64,000 nt of DNA from Phoronis australis (GCA_002633005.1 NMRA01000076.1:652854-716853), one strand, 5' to 3'. Shown: positions 46,801 through 57,906, counted from the first letter of the stretch. Program-made: numbers and translations. Notes: generated by a model not told the origin, from the sequence alone.

Positions 46801-48593
46801 CACACAAAGGCCAGTGAACCAGGACTGTATGTTTTGAATGTGTTTTTATTGCCCCATGAGAGAATTCGCATTCGCCGCTAAGTTTCTTGTTTTTATATGT
46901 ATCATTAGGATACTAGATATAGATGTAGGCAATAAACACGTTCACGCTATGTTATGGCCAATATCTAATCTCTCCAACAGGTGTCGGTGCCTGCGAAAGA
47001 TACCACGTACTGGTGCAAGGGGTTCCGCGTACCTAAGCTGACTAAGAAACACCATGTCATAAAAGTAAGTAAACAACCACTTCTTATACAAGCAATAAAC
47101 CTTTAAGCAATACGGACTTAATTCTGCAATACACATAACAAATAAGTCTCTCTTGGGTTTCACTGACCCTAAAACATGGACGAAAGAAATCAAGCTAATG
47201 TCGATATCAAATCTAAACATTATTTGATACAGCCTGCAACCATTTGAATAATGCCTACCTACGTAAACAACAATGCGTTGTAAATCTGGAGACGATAGTG
47301 CGACTCTTTTGATTGATCTCAAGTCCCACGAAACCAGGGTGGAATATCGGAGGACCTTTCTCCGAGAAAACATGGACCAGTACTCGATTCTCTCCTTGTT
47401 ATGTCTCTTGAAATATATTTGCAGAAGTTAAGACTTGTTTGCAAGCTGATGATATTGGAACTTTCATTGCAGGTGATTACCCCAGGTCAAGTTGCATGTG
47501 TTAATCTGACTGTTAGGTCTTTGTCTTTTTTCCATTTTACAACATTTCATTCAAAGCTGGCATTGAATTGATAGCACGTCAAGATCTACCAAATATGTAA
47601 AATTTCACTCACATGTTTTTTCAGTAACTTGCTTCTCGATTTACTTAAGCCGTTTGCATAGAGCCTAGTGTATGGTACTAATTTCGGATATAGGCGCAAC
47701 TTTGCACACGAGCTTAAATTCACGCATATACGACACATGTTATCTTTGTGATTGACGTTCCAGTTTATGTGTTAAAAATGAGTTAATATTTTAGCATCAA
47801 CCATATATTACTTCTGGAAACGAAGCACTGGTTCACCACATCCTCATCTACGCATGCTATGGTGACGTCAACACTACTGGTGCACATTTGCTCGAGTCTG
47901 AAGGATGTAACTTGATGCCCAATAACCTTTATAAAGGATGCCTCAATATAATGATGGGATGGGCTGTTGGTGGCGAGGTTAGTGTATTTCAAAAAGTCAT
48001 CGACTTTTACAAAGAGTTCGTAAGACAATTCTTTGGAAATTTGAATCCGGCGATTGGTCATAAGACCTATATGCCCCTAACATTGACTCGTGTGATACAC
48101 AGCTTGCGACGTAATTAATCTGAACAAATGCAATCAAACTAGGAAGGACTTCAACACTACAACCTGTGTTTTTGTCTATGCTTTCATTTCGTTCTCATAA
48201 CTCCGTGAACAGTGAAGAAATTCTAATCCATAAAGCTGTTTGCTTTTCAAAATTTTACAAAATGACCAGGTGTAAAAATAACCAGATCATTTCTAAGAAG
48301 GGTTTTCAATAGAGGTACGTACCACTAAGGTCATCCGATATTATGTCAATTTTCATGTGCGTATGACGTTAATAGAAGACAAGGCTCAGGAAAAAAAATC
48401 TTGCCATTGTCTGTGTACGTGTATGCACACATGAACAGGCATATGTATGCATAATCGTCAATTTTCGCGTGCCTATCAAGATAATAAAAGACCAAGTTGA
48501 GAAATGAAAAATGTGCTATTATCTATATCTATGTACATGTTTAAACACACACTGGTGTGCGCGCACAAACAAATACACACGCACGCACACACG

Positions 48594-48659
<66 letters not shown>

Positions 48660-51600
48660 TGCCGAATCATACATACATATACATGTATGCGTGCGTGTGC
48701 GTGTGTGTGCGTGCGTGTGTGTGTATGAGTGCAACCTGTGGAATCTTTGTACATTTTTGGTACTGCTGATAGTATGACGAAAATTTCAAAGAATTTCAGC
48801 TTTGTCAACAGCCAGTTCGGCAACTCAACTTCTGCTCTAGGAGATCGTCAGAGTTTTCATAATTGCAAGAAATTGTGTGTGAAATACCAGTGCAAGACTC
48901 ACGGACCGTCCTTAAAATATCGTCGATCCCACTCACCCTACACTCACTCCTTCCAGGTGGCGTGGTCAATAGGTCGAATCATTTATTTCTTATTTTAGTG
49001 TTAAAGGCAACGTATTTTTTAGTAATTAAAGAAATGACGATACATATCTTGCGGCCGTTTTGTCGCGCGAGGGGTAACCAACTGGATTTCTCTCTAGTCC
49101 TTGTCTATTAGTAGTCTAAACTTCTTTCAGACTTTTTATTATCCTAACAACGTGGGTCTTCCGTTTGGTGATGACCAACAGCCAAAGTTTCTGCTTCTGG
49201 AAATCCACTACGATAATCCGACACATCGAACAGGTAGGTTGACCAATGGAGAGACGCTGACAATAACATGTACGACACATTTCTTCTTATATTGGCACGG
49301 TTTACAACTAAGCAATCGGCATTAAATTCTTTGTAAATGTTATGCTTTTGGTATCAGGGTTGTTTATTTCATTTACGGTCGCCATGAAGCTACAAATATT
49401 TTGAAGGAATTTAATCCACAACTGCGAGACATCGGATGTAGTTGCCCCGTTTTGTCAAATTTCCCCGAAACACTGTGAGAAGTTCCACCCGAGTTCTCTC
49501 TTCTCAATAGAGAAGGTTCTTGTTTTGTGAAAAAGATCGAGTCTCCACGGTTAAATGTATTGCCGTATGAGATTGTGTACACCAACTTGCGAAATCAGTG
49601 TGAAACGGATTAACAATTCGTTGTACACACTTCAGACATCGTGACATCTTTCGACAAATTCACTGGTTAACGTTATTGGCCTCTGACTGTAGATAATGCA
49701 AGAAGTAGACCATATTAGTAAACTCTTGACAAAGAGAACAGTGCAGACGTGGCAGACATGTACACCAGCAATTTATCCAGAGCATCTCGAGGATTTTCGT
49801 ATTAAATGCAATTTTCCCCTTGAAGTTGAACGTTATCTGCGAATGTGCGAACTTCGGTCATACAACCAATCATTTTCACTTTGAAATTCACGTCACTGCA
49901 CCTTCCCCGCTAAAATTCAACTCTGAGAAGTTTGAGGGTTTGAAAAGACCCGGGGTGTTCCAAATTACGTAATTTGGCTTTAAGTCGCCACGTCTTCCAA
50001 ACTGTGAGGAGAAGCGTAAGGAAAAATACTGATACTTCTTCAAAAATTTGATTGTGTGGAGCCTCTAATCGTTTATTCTTCAAATTTTAGACTGGGTTGA
50101 TTCTTCTGGAATCAAATTCACCCTGACGCCAACCTTGCGACGCTTTGACGCTGGGGTGCTTGTTGTCGGACATACTGTTGGTAACTCTCAGGCAATTCCA
50201 CCCGGTCAAGTATCGTTTACAACATACAGCTACTGTAACAGCGACTGCACCAAGGAGGTAACGTCAGAATACGAAGAACGTTACGACTTTTTCTGGTTTT
50301 CAGAGTAAAAATAGTTCATAATAGAGGGCACTCAATCGGAGATGCTAGTGAAGGTTTCCAGCTGACCTTTTTGTCATGGGTATAGCAAGGGTGCATTCAG
50401 TAGTCTAGTTTCTTGCGAGAAAATTGAGATCACAAAAGACGATGTACAATCAAGCTAGAGAAAGGCCAACCCTTGCACAGCAAGCTCAAGACCTCCCAAA
50501 AGTAGGCTAGGAAATGGTCACCAGACGAGTCCGGAATGAAGAGTTCTCACCTTAAGTGCCTCGCGAGGAGCGCATCCTAATATCGGAGCCTTCGTGGCCT
50601 AAGGGTCCCACGTTACTACATGTATACATTTTCACATAGAGCTACGTAGGGCAATTGTTTCGCTAACGTCACTTTTTAAAGTCCGAACTCTCCGTGGTTC
50701 TACACTTTTCCCATTGGTACTGTGAGCCTAGTAGTGTAGGGAATATTTTTTTATTTTGTTTTGTTTCACGCCTGATCTTGAGTTTGTCGAAAAAACGAAC
50801 TTGGGCGGAATGCANCAAATTACGTAATTTGGCTTTAAGTCGCCACGTCTTCCAAACTGTGAGGAGAAGCGTAAGGAAAAATACTGATACTTCTTCAAAA
50901 ATTTGATTGTGTGGAGTATCTAATCGTTTATTCTTCAAATTTTAGACTGGGTTGATTCTTCTGGAATCAAATTCACCCTGACGCCAACCTTGCGACGCTT
51001 TGACGCTGGGGTGCTTGCTGTCGGACATACTGTTGGTAACTCTCAGGCAATTCCACCCGGTCAAGTATCCTTTACAACATACAGCTACTGTAACAGCGAC
51101 TGCACCAAGGAGGTAACGTCAGAATACGAAGAACGCCTTTTTCTGGTTTTCAGAGTTAAAATAGTTCATAATAGTGGGCACTCAATCGGAGATGCTAGTG
51201 AAGGTTTCCAGCTGACCTTTTTGTCATGGGTATACCAAGGGTGCATTCAGTAGTCTAGTTTCTTGCGAGAAAATTGAGATCACAAAAGACGATGTACAAT
51301 CAAGCTAGAGAAAGGCCAGCCTTTGGCCAGCAAGCCCCAGACCTCCCAAAAGTAGGCTAGGAAATGGCCACCAGGCGAGTCCGGAATGAAGAGATCTCAC
51401 CGTAAGTGCCTCGCGAGGAGCGCATCCCAATATCGGGGCCTTCGCGGCCTAAGGGTCCCACGTTACTACATGTATACATTTTCACATAGAGCTACGTAGG
51501 GCAATTGTTTCACTAACGTCACTTTTTAAAGTCCGAACTCTCCGTGGTTCTACACTTTTCCCATTGCTACTGTGAGCCTAGTAGTGTAGGGAATATTTTT

Positions 51601-54600
51601 TATTTTGTTTTGTTTCACGCCTGATCTTAAGTTTGTCGAAAAAACGAACTTGGGCGGAATGCATTGAATTAATCTGGTCCTATAGTTGCAGCAACCATAT
51701 GCCACAGAGGCATTTCTGACTAGATGGAACAGTATTTTCGTGCGTTTTGCGATACCATCAAGTCGGACTGTCTCTATGTTTATTCAACCAATCGAGATAT
51801 CCGAACGCTGCTTCGTTTTGTTAATAGATGAGAAGCCAATTACATGATGCTTTCACAGCTCTGACCCTTGTAAACTCTGGGGTTGTTTCACTACGGCATG
51901 TTGTAGCTGTTGTTTACAAAACCAATTTATTTGGCGAAGAATTGGCTTTATTGTCCAAAGCGTTTCTTTTAGGGACTGGCTGGAACACCTAATGGAATCA
52001 AAATAATAGCGGGTTTGCTACACGCCCACCTGTTGGGTAGAAAGATGCGTTTACGTCACATCCGGAATGCCGTTGAACTAGAGCCAATTTTCGAAGACAA
52101 CCACTACGACTTTAACTACCAACAAATAGTAGTCAGACGCCAGCAGACAACCTTTCTACCTGGAGATGAAATACAAATGGAATGTCAGTTGAGTTCGCGG
52201 CACAAGAACACATTTACTTATGTAAGTAACCTTATATTCCTTATTATTGCAAACTGAGCCCATTTGACTGCGAGTTGAGTCCTCGAACATTTTATTTAAG
52301 ATACGTAGGTGTATGGCTGCGTTCTCTTTCAAGTCACCACTGACGGCCTCTTACATGGACAGGGGATCTTTCTTTCTTTCTGTGTCTGTTGAATGAATTA
52401 ACAGGAATGTACTTTGATTCACGACTAGCAGTTTCAAAGGGACAACAAACCCTTTCCTTCTGTTCAAAAATATTTTTTATTTACGCCCAGATACTTGTAT
52501 TCAATAAAATCCGTATCATATCGCAAATGTTTGCCTGGCTTGTGAAGAACTTTGTTCGAAAGTTCGTTGTTTACTTCAGATCACGCCCGTACTTGGCACG
52601 GCATGTTACTTTCAGTCTTCAAGGAAGTACGTCAGCCGAGAATTTCGGGTAGTTTGAGTTCAAACAAAAATTAAGCTTAAAAACAGTATTTAAATTGAGT
52701 GTAAATATTTTAAATAAAATGAAAACAATGAACAAATTATTGTGGTGTTGCTAGGAGATCACTTGACAGACACAAATGATGACGTTGAGCAAAGGTGGTT
52801 AAATCAACTTTTTTAACGTGGTTAAAAGTAGGTATGTGTTTAATGTGATTTGGAAGACCATTCCACTCACTTATGGCAAGAACAGAAAACGCCTTGCATA
52901 AAAATCAGTCCTGTGTTTAGGCAACAGAAGGCCATACTTTGAGGCAAAACGAGTATTTGCTCCATGTGTGGAGCGAGCTGGTACAATATTTCTGGTCAGG
53001 TATTCTGGGTGCATCGCCGCAGTAGCACTTAAAAAACATGCACATCCGTCTAAGTTTATAAAATTATCAGCAGTTATCCAGTTTAACTCGGTGAATATCT
53101 GACAGGATAGAGTGTCAAATCGAACATTTGGGGTGATTCTGTCGGCCTGTTTTTGCACCATTAAAAGCTTGTTAATCAAACTGGTTGTGCAACCGGGCCA
53201 CACGGTACAACAATTTAAAAATGAGAAACTAAAATACCTCGATTTGCACTCTCTAGGAAGGTTGGGGCTAATACATCTTAAAAGTTCGAGTATCTGTCGC
53301 ACTCTGGAGACAACCTCAGAAACATTATCACTCCATGATAATGTATGGTCAATCTTAAAATAAAACACTTATTGAGCTCAACTACTTTTGGAGGAGATTT
53401 TTGCAAATGAATTTCGAACTGTTGAAGTAGATCAATCTCGATGTATATCGATTGTTAAAAGTTCATCTAAAAATTGAATGTTATCAGGAGGGCAACGCCT
53501 TCGTGATATTATGTATCTCTTGTTTAAATCTTTGTTTAGTTATCGAGCTTGGCTTGATTCACATTCGCTTGTTTGATGTCAATAGCAGGTAGATGAACGA
53601 GCACTGTACGTTCACAAAGGATGTACATTTGTTGTGTTTTAGAGATAACAATCTTGGTTATGTCTTCCTGGTTTTAGCCATAACATACCTTTTCAAAAAG
53701 CGAAAAACAGGTAACATTTTAAAAACGTTGCACATATTTTCAAAAAAATATAAATACTCCGCTCGCCTGACGAATTACGTTGGCATTACGTAAGGTGTAT
53801 ATTACGAGTCTAATTACTAAAATCAGCTATTCCTTATGCATTTGCTCGTTTTACGTAACGTCATCGTATTCTAATCGATTGACTGAATTGAATTTGGTTC
53901 AGTGAAATAAATTGCCTGAAAATACCCTGAAGGCCATCTTGCGTCGACGACTAGTTAAGACTGGTGTGCAGCAATGACGTCATGTTAACTCCTTTCAACC
54001 CTACAAATCATATCTACTCTAAAAACGAATGAGATGAGACTTGTTTTACAACAGAGCCCAACCTTAAACAAAAGTCGTGTTTCATAGAATGGCCGGGTTT
54101 ATTGTCCAATTAACTTTGTACTAAAAATGAAACGGACGCTGCCTGAATCCTGATACGGCAGCGTTAACACTGAATTGCTACTTCTTTCAAAGGAGCTCAT
54201 ATTGTTCATGCCTTTATTGATACATTTTTATAACTAGGGAGGCTTGGGAACAAACGACGAGATGTGCGTAGCGTTTGTACTCTATTATCCGAGAACTCAA
54301 CTGACCTATTGTGGGAGCACGCCACCACCGTTCGTCCCATTCTTAGTGGAAAAGGGAATGAATTTCACTCGTGACAAGTAAGTCGTTACCACACTACTAC
54401 CATTGTTTACGTAAAATTTTATTTTTGACTTTATGCCAAACTGCTAATAATATGGTCAAATGGCCATACAATTTTAGGAAATTTTCAGAAGAAAAAGGGT
54501 ACATTTATTGCAAGAAAACAGGATCAATAAATTCTCAAAAGTGCTGTTAAGTTGCAGTTTTGTACCGTTTTTTTTTCGTGAAAATCGTATATCAAGTAGT

Positions 54601-57600
54601 TTTCGTATCAAGCATATAAAGTTTCATAAGAATCAATCAGTCATTTCTGAGATACGATGTCCGACGTTGCTCAAAGTTGGACATTTTCCTGGATTCTAGA
54701 TAAGCTGGTGTTAACTTGTTCCCTACACAAATAAGAAGAGGTTCACGGGCTTGGTAAGAACGAACAATTTATTCGTTATTGCTCGAGACCACGCGCGGTG
54801 CATAAAGCGACCATCCGTGACAAGCTAACTGACTGGGCCTGATCAAGCTATAGCGAGCTATCAGCTCTTTCCAAACCCTCATTTGACTGACGGCTGATTC
54901 GCAGCAACTTCCATTGTTTCCAGAGGCGAATTGCCCGAGTCTAATGGCTTTGTCACTTTCATAAGGGTGATGAAATGAGAGAGCTGTCGAAGTAATATTT
55001 TTATTATCTGCAAAGACAGCGACAGTGAAAAAGCGACATTGTAAACAGGCTCGGTCATGGTGCGCATATTAGGATGGACGGACCTGCAGATAGTAAGGGT
55101 GGACCAAAAAGGGAACGACTGGCCATAGTTGAGAAAGGAGACATAAACCTTCAAATGGGGCGAAATGCCTTCATTGTTTCAAGAAAAAGACGGCCGAATT
55201 ATTTTCTTTCATTCCTTATAAGGTCCATTCTTCCCATACAATTCCGTCCATCCTTTCCATTTTGTGTCAATCATTCCCGTTGCATTGTATGAACAAGCTC
55301 GGTAGGAGAACGAATTAGATACTGAGAAATGACCAACATGTCTTTTCTTGAGCAATGGATTTGTTTGGAACCCGAATGCTTGTGCGTGTACAATGCTTCA
55401 ATTATTTTGATAAATTGTTTTCTGCGCACAGAACTGGTGGAGTGAAAATCCTAAGCGGCAAATATGCAGGAATGTACGCGGCTGCAGCGTACGAGAATAT
55501 CACATGGAGCAAGGAAAATGCACGTCTAATGGAATCCGCGACGAAAAACAGCCCTTACGCTCCAATGTGCTTTTCGAGAACAGGGTTTTTCAAAGTGAGT
55601 GTTTCGTCAATCAGCTTTTACCAATGTTGTCAACTTCGCTATCAGTAGAAGACAGTAGACCTGTATAATAAAATAGGTGTCTATTAAAACTAACGGTTTT
55701 CGAACAAGTTACTTCACTAGCAGCTGGCGCTGATTTTATTACAATACCACGTGTACAACAACCTGCTAAAGATTGCCCTCGTGACTCCTGCAACATGAAA
55801 TAGACCTGGTTTAGGAACCAAAGGTACAAAAAATATATTCCAGTATAGAACTCGGTGTCTTACTGAACTCAGTGTCGTCCAGTCTGAGACTATTAGAATG
55901 GGTCATATAGGCATTAACGGAATAAATTCCCGTAAGTTGGCATTCAACTTCATACAGATAAAATGCGCACTATCCAGCTACACTGACATACAAAGCTGGA
56001 GCTCACCGCAGGTGGAGAACTTTGAGCTGAACTGCCTTCCTCAAGTGAACGATAGTTGAGCAGACAGTTCGCGCCAAGGTGTTGAATGATCTAACTGCTG
56101 CTTGAGTCAGTTGTTCTCGCCTTGACTTGAGCTGTCTACTGAACGGTCGTTCTCTTGAGGCAGATAATTCAGCTCGTAGCTATCCGTTAGGTGATAATAA
56201 CAACCTCATAACGTTAGTCCCATGCACAGTTGTGCCTTGTAGTTGCGGCATCTGATCCTCCACGCAGTGCACGTTTTGAAACATGATTCCACTCAGGTAA
56301 TGAACAACAGAACTGCGGTTCGTGAGGAAGTAAATAAAGTTACAAGACTTTCAATGCCGTGAATGAGAAAAAAATGCAGCTCGTAAGAAAATAACGTAAG
56401 TTGATAAGAAATGGGCGTTGTTCACAAAAATGTTTCGGATACCGTGCGGAGAGGAGGTTGCCCACCTTAGAACTAGTAGAACAGATAGGAATAGTTGTTG
56501 TTCATGGCAACTCATATACTGACCGTGTTCAACTCATTGATGTTTCATGCAAAGATCTATAAATCACATTATACCATCTTGTACAATGTATATTATATAT
56601 TTTTTGTGCTCACACATACGTATATATCGATGCATGATGGCCTCGTCTATGTCTGGATGTCCGGCGTCAGGGCGTTTGTCATTAGCTGCAGTATCTCCTA
56701 AACCCATTGTAGCATCCTAATGTGATTTGGCACATATGTTTCTTTGAAGTTGAGGACGAGTTTCGGACATATCAAACTACCGCTGTGCCCCCATGTGGCA
56801 ATTCGTTTGTCTCAATGTCTTCGGAGTTCCTTGATGGATTTTCATGAGATTTGTCGAACAGGTTTCTATCAAGGCGACAAAGATGCCTTTTTACTTTCGA
56901 ACAGATTCAGCGTATTCTGAACTGTGCCACCTGGTAGACAGTTTCAGTCTTTTCGAATCTGATTTTTCTCGTCCGCCTCTCTAACCGCCAAGGAGGTCCA
57001 AGGATAATTGTGACAAATGACATATATTTTCCCGCCGAGAAGACTAAGGACGTTGATTTGCGGAGAGGTTCAACTACTGTGGAGCTCTCTAGTAGCGATG
57101 GTATGTGCTTTCATCCACATCTGTATTTCATAAAACTCTTGCAGGATCATTGAGAAATTTGACAAGTGGCAAAAGATGGTAACTTCTTTCGGACGTATCC
57201 GATTCCTGCTGTTGTTTGTAGTGCCAATTCTACATTTTACATTATCTTCTGTATTTTTGGAGGTCCTTGATAGATTTTTATGAAATTTGGCAAATAGGTA
57301 GGGAGACGACAAAGAGGGTTTAACATGTTCTGTGCTACTTAGGGGCCACTTTTATGATACTAATAAACATCCCTAGAAACATACCGTTTGCGCTGCAGTC
57401 GTGGCCACATTTCAACGCTTTGCGTTGCTCTTGTGTTGATGTTATATTTTTGTATGGAGAGCCATGGATACATATTTAAAAGTGTACTATCCTGATAGCA
57501 TGCATGCTCTAGTTTATTTTGTTGATTCAAGCAGCATAAATTTTATTAAATTTTTGTATCTTTGCGTAGGTACGATCCTGGGATCTACACGCTTTCAACG

Positions 57601-57906
57601 AAAGTCACAAAATCAAAGTTCATTAAAACTTTACGTTACTATGCTTTGCGTCTGTATACAAAAATGACTTGAATCGTCCTTTGTCTGAACTGCTAACGAT
57701 TGTTGTATTTCTCACAGGCCTCGACGAAACCGTTTGGAACATACCGGGGCCCTTTACACATCAGTGTTCCTTATCAATACCCTGGCAGGCAGTGTGATCA
57801 ACTTACTACTACTACACTAGATGGCAGCAATGTCGGTGTGTCAGCCTTCGAGATCAACATTCTCACATCGGTGGTTGTGGCATGTTTGGTCGTTGTTTTA
57901 GCATAA
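37530..57906 (+). CDS. Gene B: DBH-like monooxygenase (MOXD1-like), 11 exons
   Basis: The exons are 37530-37811, 45148-45294, 46577-46744, 46981-47064, 47795-47977, 49131-49233, 50946-51112 (or the allelic copy 50091-50257), 51973-52221, 54238-54377, 55432-55594 and 57718-57906. Each has exactly the length and phase of its gene A counterpart, giving 624 codons with no frame break. Copper ligands are conserved at H241, H242, H314, H395, H397 and M470. Domain order is the same as gene A: signal peptide, DOMON, two Cu2 monooxygenase domains, hydrophobic tail. Exon identity to A is roughly 85-95%. It is therefore a functional-looking tandem paralogue. Only one of the two exon 7 copies should be used, because they flank an assembly gap. 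Confidence 0.93.
39686..39837. mobile_element. MITE with CGTTCAGTAACGCTAGG-type ends, copy 2
   Basis: Inverted ends CGTTCAGTAACGCTAGG and CCTAGCGTTACTAAACG. The body matches 18122-18261, with an extra tandem CTACGCTAGGAC unit near the left end. Confidence 0.72.
40549..40990 (+). pseudogene. THAP domain gene remnant, split
   Basis: MCVCGGCSNSKLTKKRNVG at 40549-40605 is a THAP N-terminus. VLKFSKDGTVAQKWHRFVSR and later SGVSLCSAHFKESCF at about 40770-40935 supply the F-x-K, W and C-x2-H-F of the same domain. The two halves are separated by about 165 bp carrying a GT-rich run, AATAAA (40738-40743) and an A-rich run. The spacer may be a small insertion or an intron. All four C2CH zinc ligands are present, so this is the best preserved THAP in the window. 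Confidence 0.65.
41448..41645 (+). pseudogene. THAP domain of the TTAA element, frameshifted
   Basis: CCLLGCTNYRLTHTLGMPLH and LHRTWLIRVKS give the zinc Cys pair and the invariant Trp. The C-x2-H-F end (VCDQHFLSLDYE) is in another frame, so at least one frameshift is present. The coding sequence is broken after LDYE by the foldback element; RLKKGAMLTLLIPGS at about 43401-43445 looks like the natural continuation (basic stretch plus hydrophobic P-G after a THAP). Confidence 0.65.
41705..42060. repeat. Left array of 21-bp palindromic subrepeats
   Basis: About 17 units of GGTGGAAATTATTTNCACC type. The junctions largely alternate between CCTAGG and CCCGGG. In one + frame it reads as a heptapeptide repeat GGNYFNL/GGNYFHP, open from 41609 to 42118. 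Confidence 0.92.
43041..43340. repeat. Right array of 21-bp palindromic subrepeats (inverted)
   Basis: About 14 units, inverted relative to 41705-42060, again with CCTAGG and CCCGGG/CCCAGG centres. Both arms end in the same unit and the same non-repeated 40-60 bp of terminal sequence. Confidence 0.92.
43398..44215 (+). other. Internal part of the THAP transposon after the foldback
   Basis: Plus-strand frames at 43401-43500 and 43443-43649 (TGGNSSTVILAYERTPKS, then a Ser/Pro-rich acidic run) look like the low-complexity linker after a THAP domain. The opposite strand at 43833-44213 is also open. No transposase catalytic motif is recognised. Confidence 0.4.
44446..45147 (+). other. Gene B intron 1, 3' part
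   Basis: No element recognised. A 9-bp inverted repeat (CCAATCTCC/GGAGATTGG, about 44882-44957) is present. The acceptor TTTCAG ends at 45147. Confidence 0.6.
45148..45294 (+). CDS. Gene B exon 2: DOMON domain
   Basis: 49 codons, phase 0-0: DRHATGNSEPTVDSSQDYVL to LDTCDDNDMIIN. Donor GTGAGT. Confidence 0.93.
45295..46576 (+). other. Gene B intron 2
   Basis: Contains the TA/CATA/CACG microsatellite at 45953-46116. Nothing else is seen. Confidence 0.7.
45953..46116. repeat. Compound microsatellite (TA, CACATA, CATA, CACG)
   Basis: A continuous alternating purine/pyrimidine tract of about 160 bp passing through several related units. Confidence 0.95.
46577..46744 (+). CDS. Gene B exon 3: end of DOMON domain
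   Basis: 56 codons, phase 0-0: GDTFRIIWAYGISDTVSYHS to IEWDFVVNN. Confidence 0.93.
46981..47064 (+). CDS. Gene B exon 4: start of N-terminal Cu domain
   Basis: 28 codons: VSVPAKDTTYWCKGFRVPK then LTKKHHVIK. Confidence 0.94.
47065..47794 (+). other. Gene B introns 3 and 4
   Basis: Intron 4 (this interval) and the short intron 3 (46745-46980) hold nothing recognisable. Confidence 0.6.
47795..47977 (+). CDS. Gene B exon 5: CuH di-histidine exon
   Basis: 61 codons. HQPYITSGNEALVHHILIY has H241/H242. It ends MMGWAVGGE before GTTAGT. Confidence 0.94.
47978..49130 (+). other. Gene B intron 5
   Basis: Contains a (CA)n run followed by an opposing (GT)n run (48574-48724). The sequence after 48730 aligns with gene A intron 5 near 18545-19057. 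Confidence 0.65.
48574..48724. repeat. Dinucleotide repeat (CA)n then (GT)n, self-complementary
   Basis: About 85 bp of CA-rich repeat (48574-48658), a 30-bp spacer, and about 36 bp of GT/GCGT repeat (48689-48724). The two can pair as a hairpin. Confidence 0.95.
49131..49233 (+). CDS. Gene B exon 6: third CuH histidine
   Basis: 103 nt, phase 0 to 1. TFYYPNNVGLPFG then FLLLEIHYDNPTHRT; H314 is conserved. Confidence 0.94.
49961..50814. repeat. Allelic duplicate containing exon 7, left copy
   Basis: About 854 bp repeated at 50816-51663 with a few percent difference and small indels, separated by one n. It includes exon 7 and both flanks. Confidence 0.9.
50091..50257 (+). CDS. Gene B exon 7, allelic copy 1
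   Basis: 167 nt, phase 1 to 0, WVDSSGIKFTLTPTLRRFDA to SYCNSDCTKE, intact with AG/GT borders. It is one of two near-identical copies flanking the gap at 50815; they encode the same exon (VLVVGHT here, VLAVGHT in the other). Confidence 0.85.
50815..50815. other. Assembly gap between allelic copies
   Basis: Single n at the junction of the two exon 7 segments. Confidence 0.9.
50816..51663. repeat. Allelic duplicate containing exon 7, right copy
   Basis: Copy of 49961-50814. It continues without break into the rest of intron 7. Confidence 0.9.
50946..51112 (+). CDS. Gene B exon 7, allelic copy 2
   Basis: Same 167-nt exon as 50091-50257. This copy is contiguous with exon 8, so I use it in the gene model. 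Confidence 0.88.
51113..51972 (+). other. Gene B intron 7
   Basis: Partly within the allelic duplicate. No other feature is seen. Confidence 0.6.
51973..52221 (+). CDS. Gene B exon 8: CuM HxH exon
   Basis: 83 codons. GLAGTPNGIKIIAGLLHAHL with H395/H397, then YDFNYQQ and FLPGDEIQMECQL. Donor GTAAGT. Confidence 0.94.
52222..54237 (+). other. Gene B intron 8
   Basis: Contains a minus-strand LINE 3' fragment (52740-53400). The flanks align with gene A intron 8. Confidence 0.65.
52740..53400 (-). mobile_element. LINE 3' fragment (CR1/jockey-type), minus strand
   Basis: A minus-strand open frame at 52871-53368 reads IDHTLSWSDNVSEVVSRVRQ, then PRECKSRYF, CTTSLINKLLMVQKQADRI and FTELNWIT, the typical C-terminal portion downstream of the reverse transcriptase in many animal LINEs. 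It lacks the polymerase core, so it is a 5'-truncated copy. It differs from the LINE relic in gene A intron 8. Confidence 0.85.
54238..54377 (+). CDS. Gene B exon 9: CuM methionine exon
   Basis: 140 nt, phase 0 to 2. GGLGTNDEMCVAFVLYYPRT with M470. Confidence 0.94.
54378..55431 (+). other. Gene B intron 9
   Basis: Contains the conserved 113-bp block at 54747-54859. Nothing else is seen. Confidence 0.65.
54747..54859 (+). promoter_or_regulatory. Conserved intronic element, copy B
   Basis: Ungapped partner of 26520-26632, with 6 differences in 113 bp. Confidence 0.45.
55432..55594 (+). CDS. Gene B exon 10: post-catalytic region
   Basis: 163 nt, phase 2 to 0. TGGVKILSGKYAGMYAAAAY, then ENITWSKENARLMESATKN, CFSRTGFFK. 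Donor GTGAGT. Confidence 0.9.
55595..57717 (+). other. Gene B intron 10
   Basis: Contains an inverted repeat (56024-56175) and the uninterrupted counterpart of the gene A insertion site (about 56195-56240). Confidence 0.6.
56024..56175. repeat. Palindromic MITE-like inverted repeat
   Basis: The arm 56024-56067 (GAGCTGAACTGCCTTCCTCA start) is an imperfect reverse complement of 56132-56175. Related blocks occur in gene A intron 10 near 27890-27930 and 28556-28600. Confidence 0.5.
57718..57906 (+). CDS. Gene B exon 11: C-terminal tail and stop
   Basis: 62 codons plus TAA. ASTKPFGTYRGPLHISVP to the hydrophobic end INILTSVVVACLVVVLA. Confidence 0.92.
   Translation, partial: ASTKPFGTYRGPLHISVPYQYPGRQCDQLTTTTLDGSNVGVSAFEINILTSVVVACLVVVLA

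Noticed and set aside
48504-48823. Thr/His or Cys/Val repeat proteins
   Set aside because: These frames are translations of the CA/GT microsatellite.
50091-51112. Mutually exclusive tandem exons 7a/7b of gene B
   Set aside because: The duplication includes the flanking introns at near identity and the copies meet at an n, as at 13263 and 60876. Allelic duplication explains it better.
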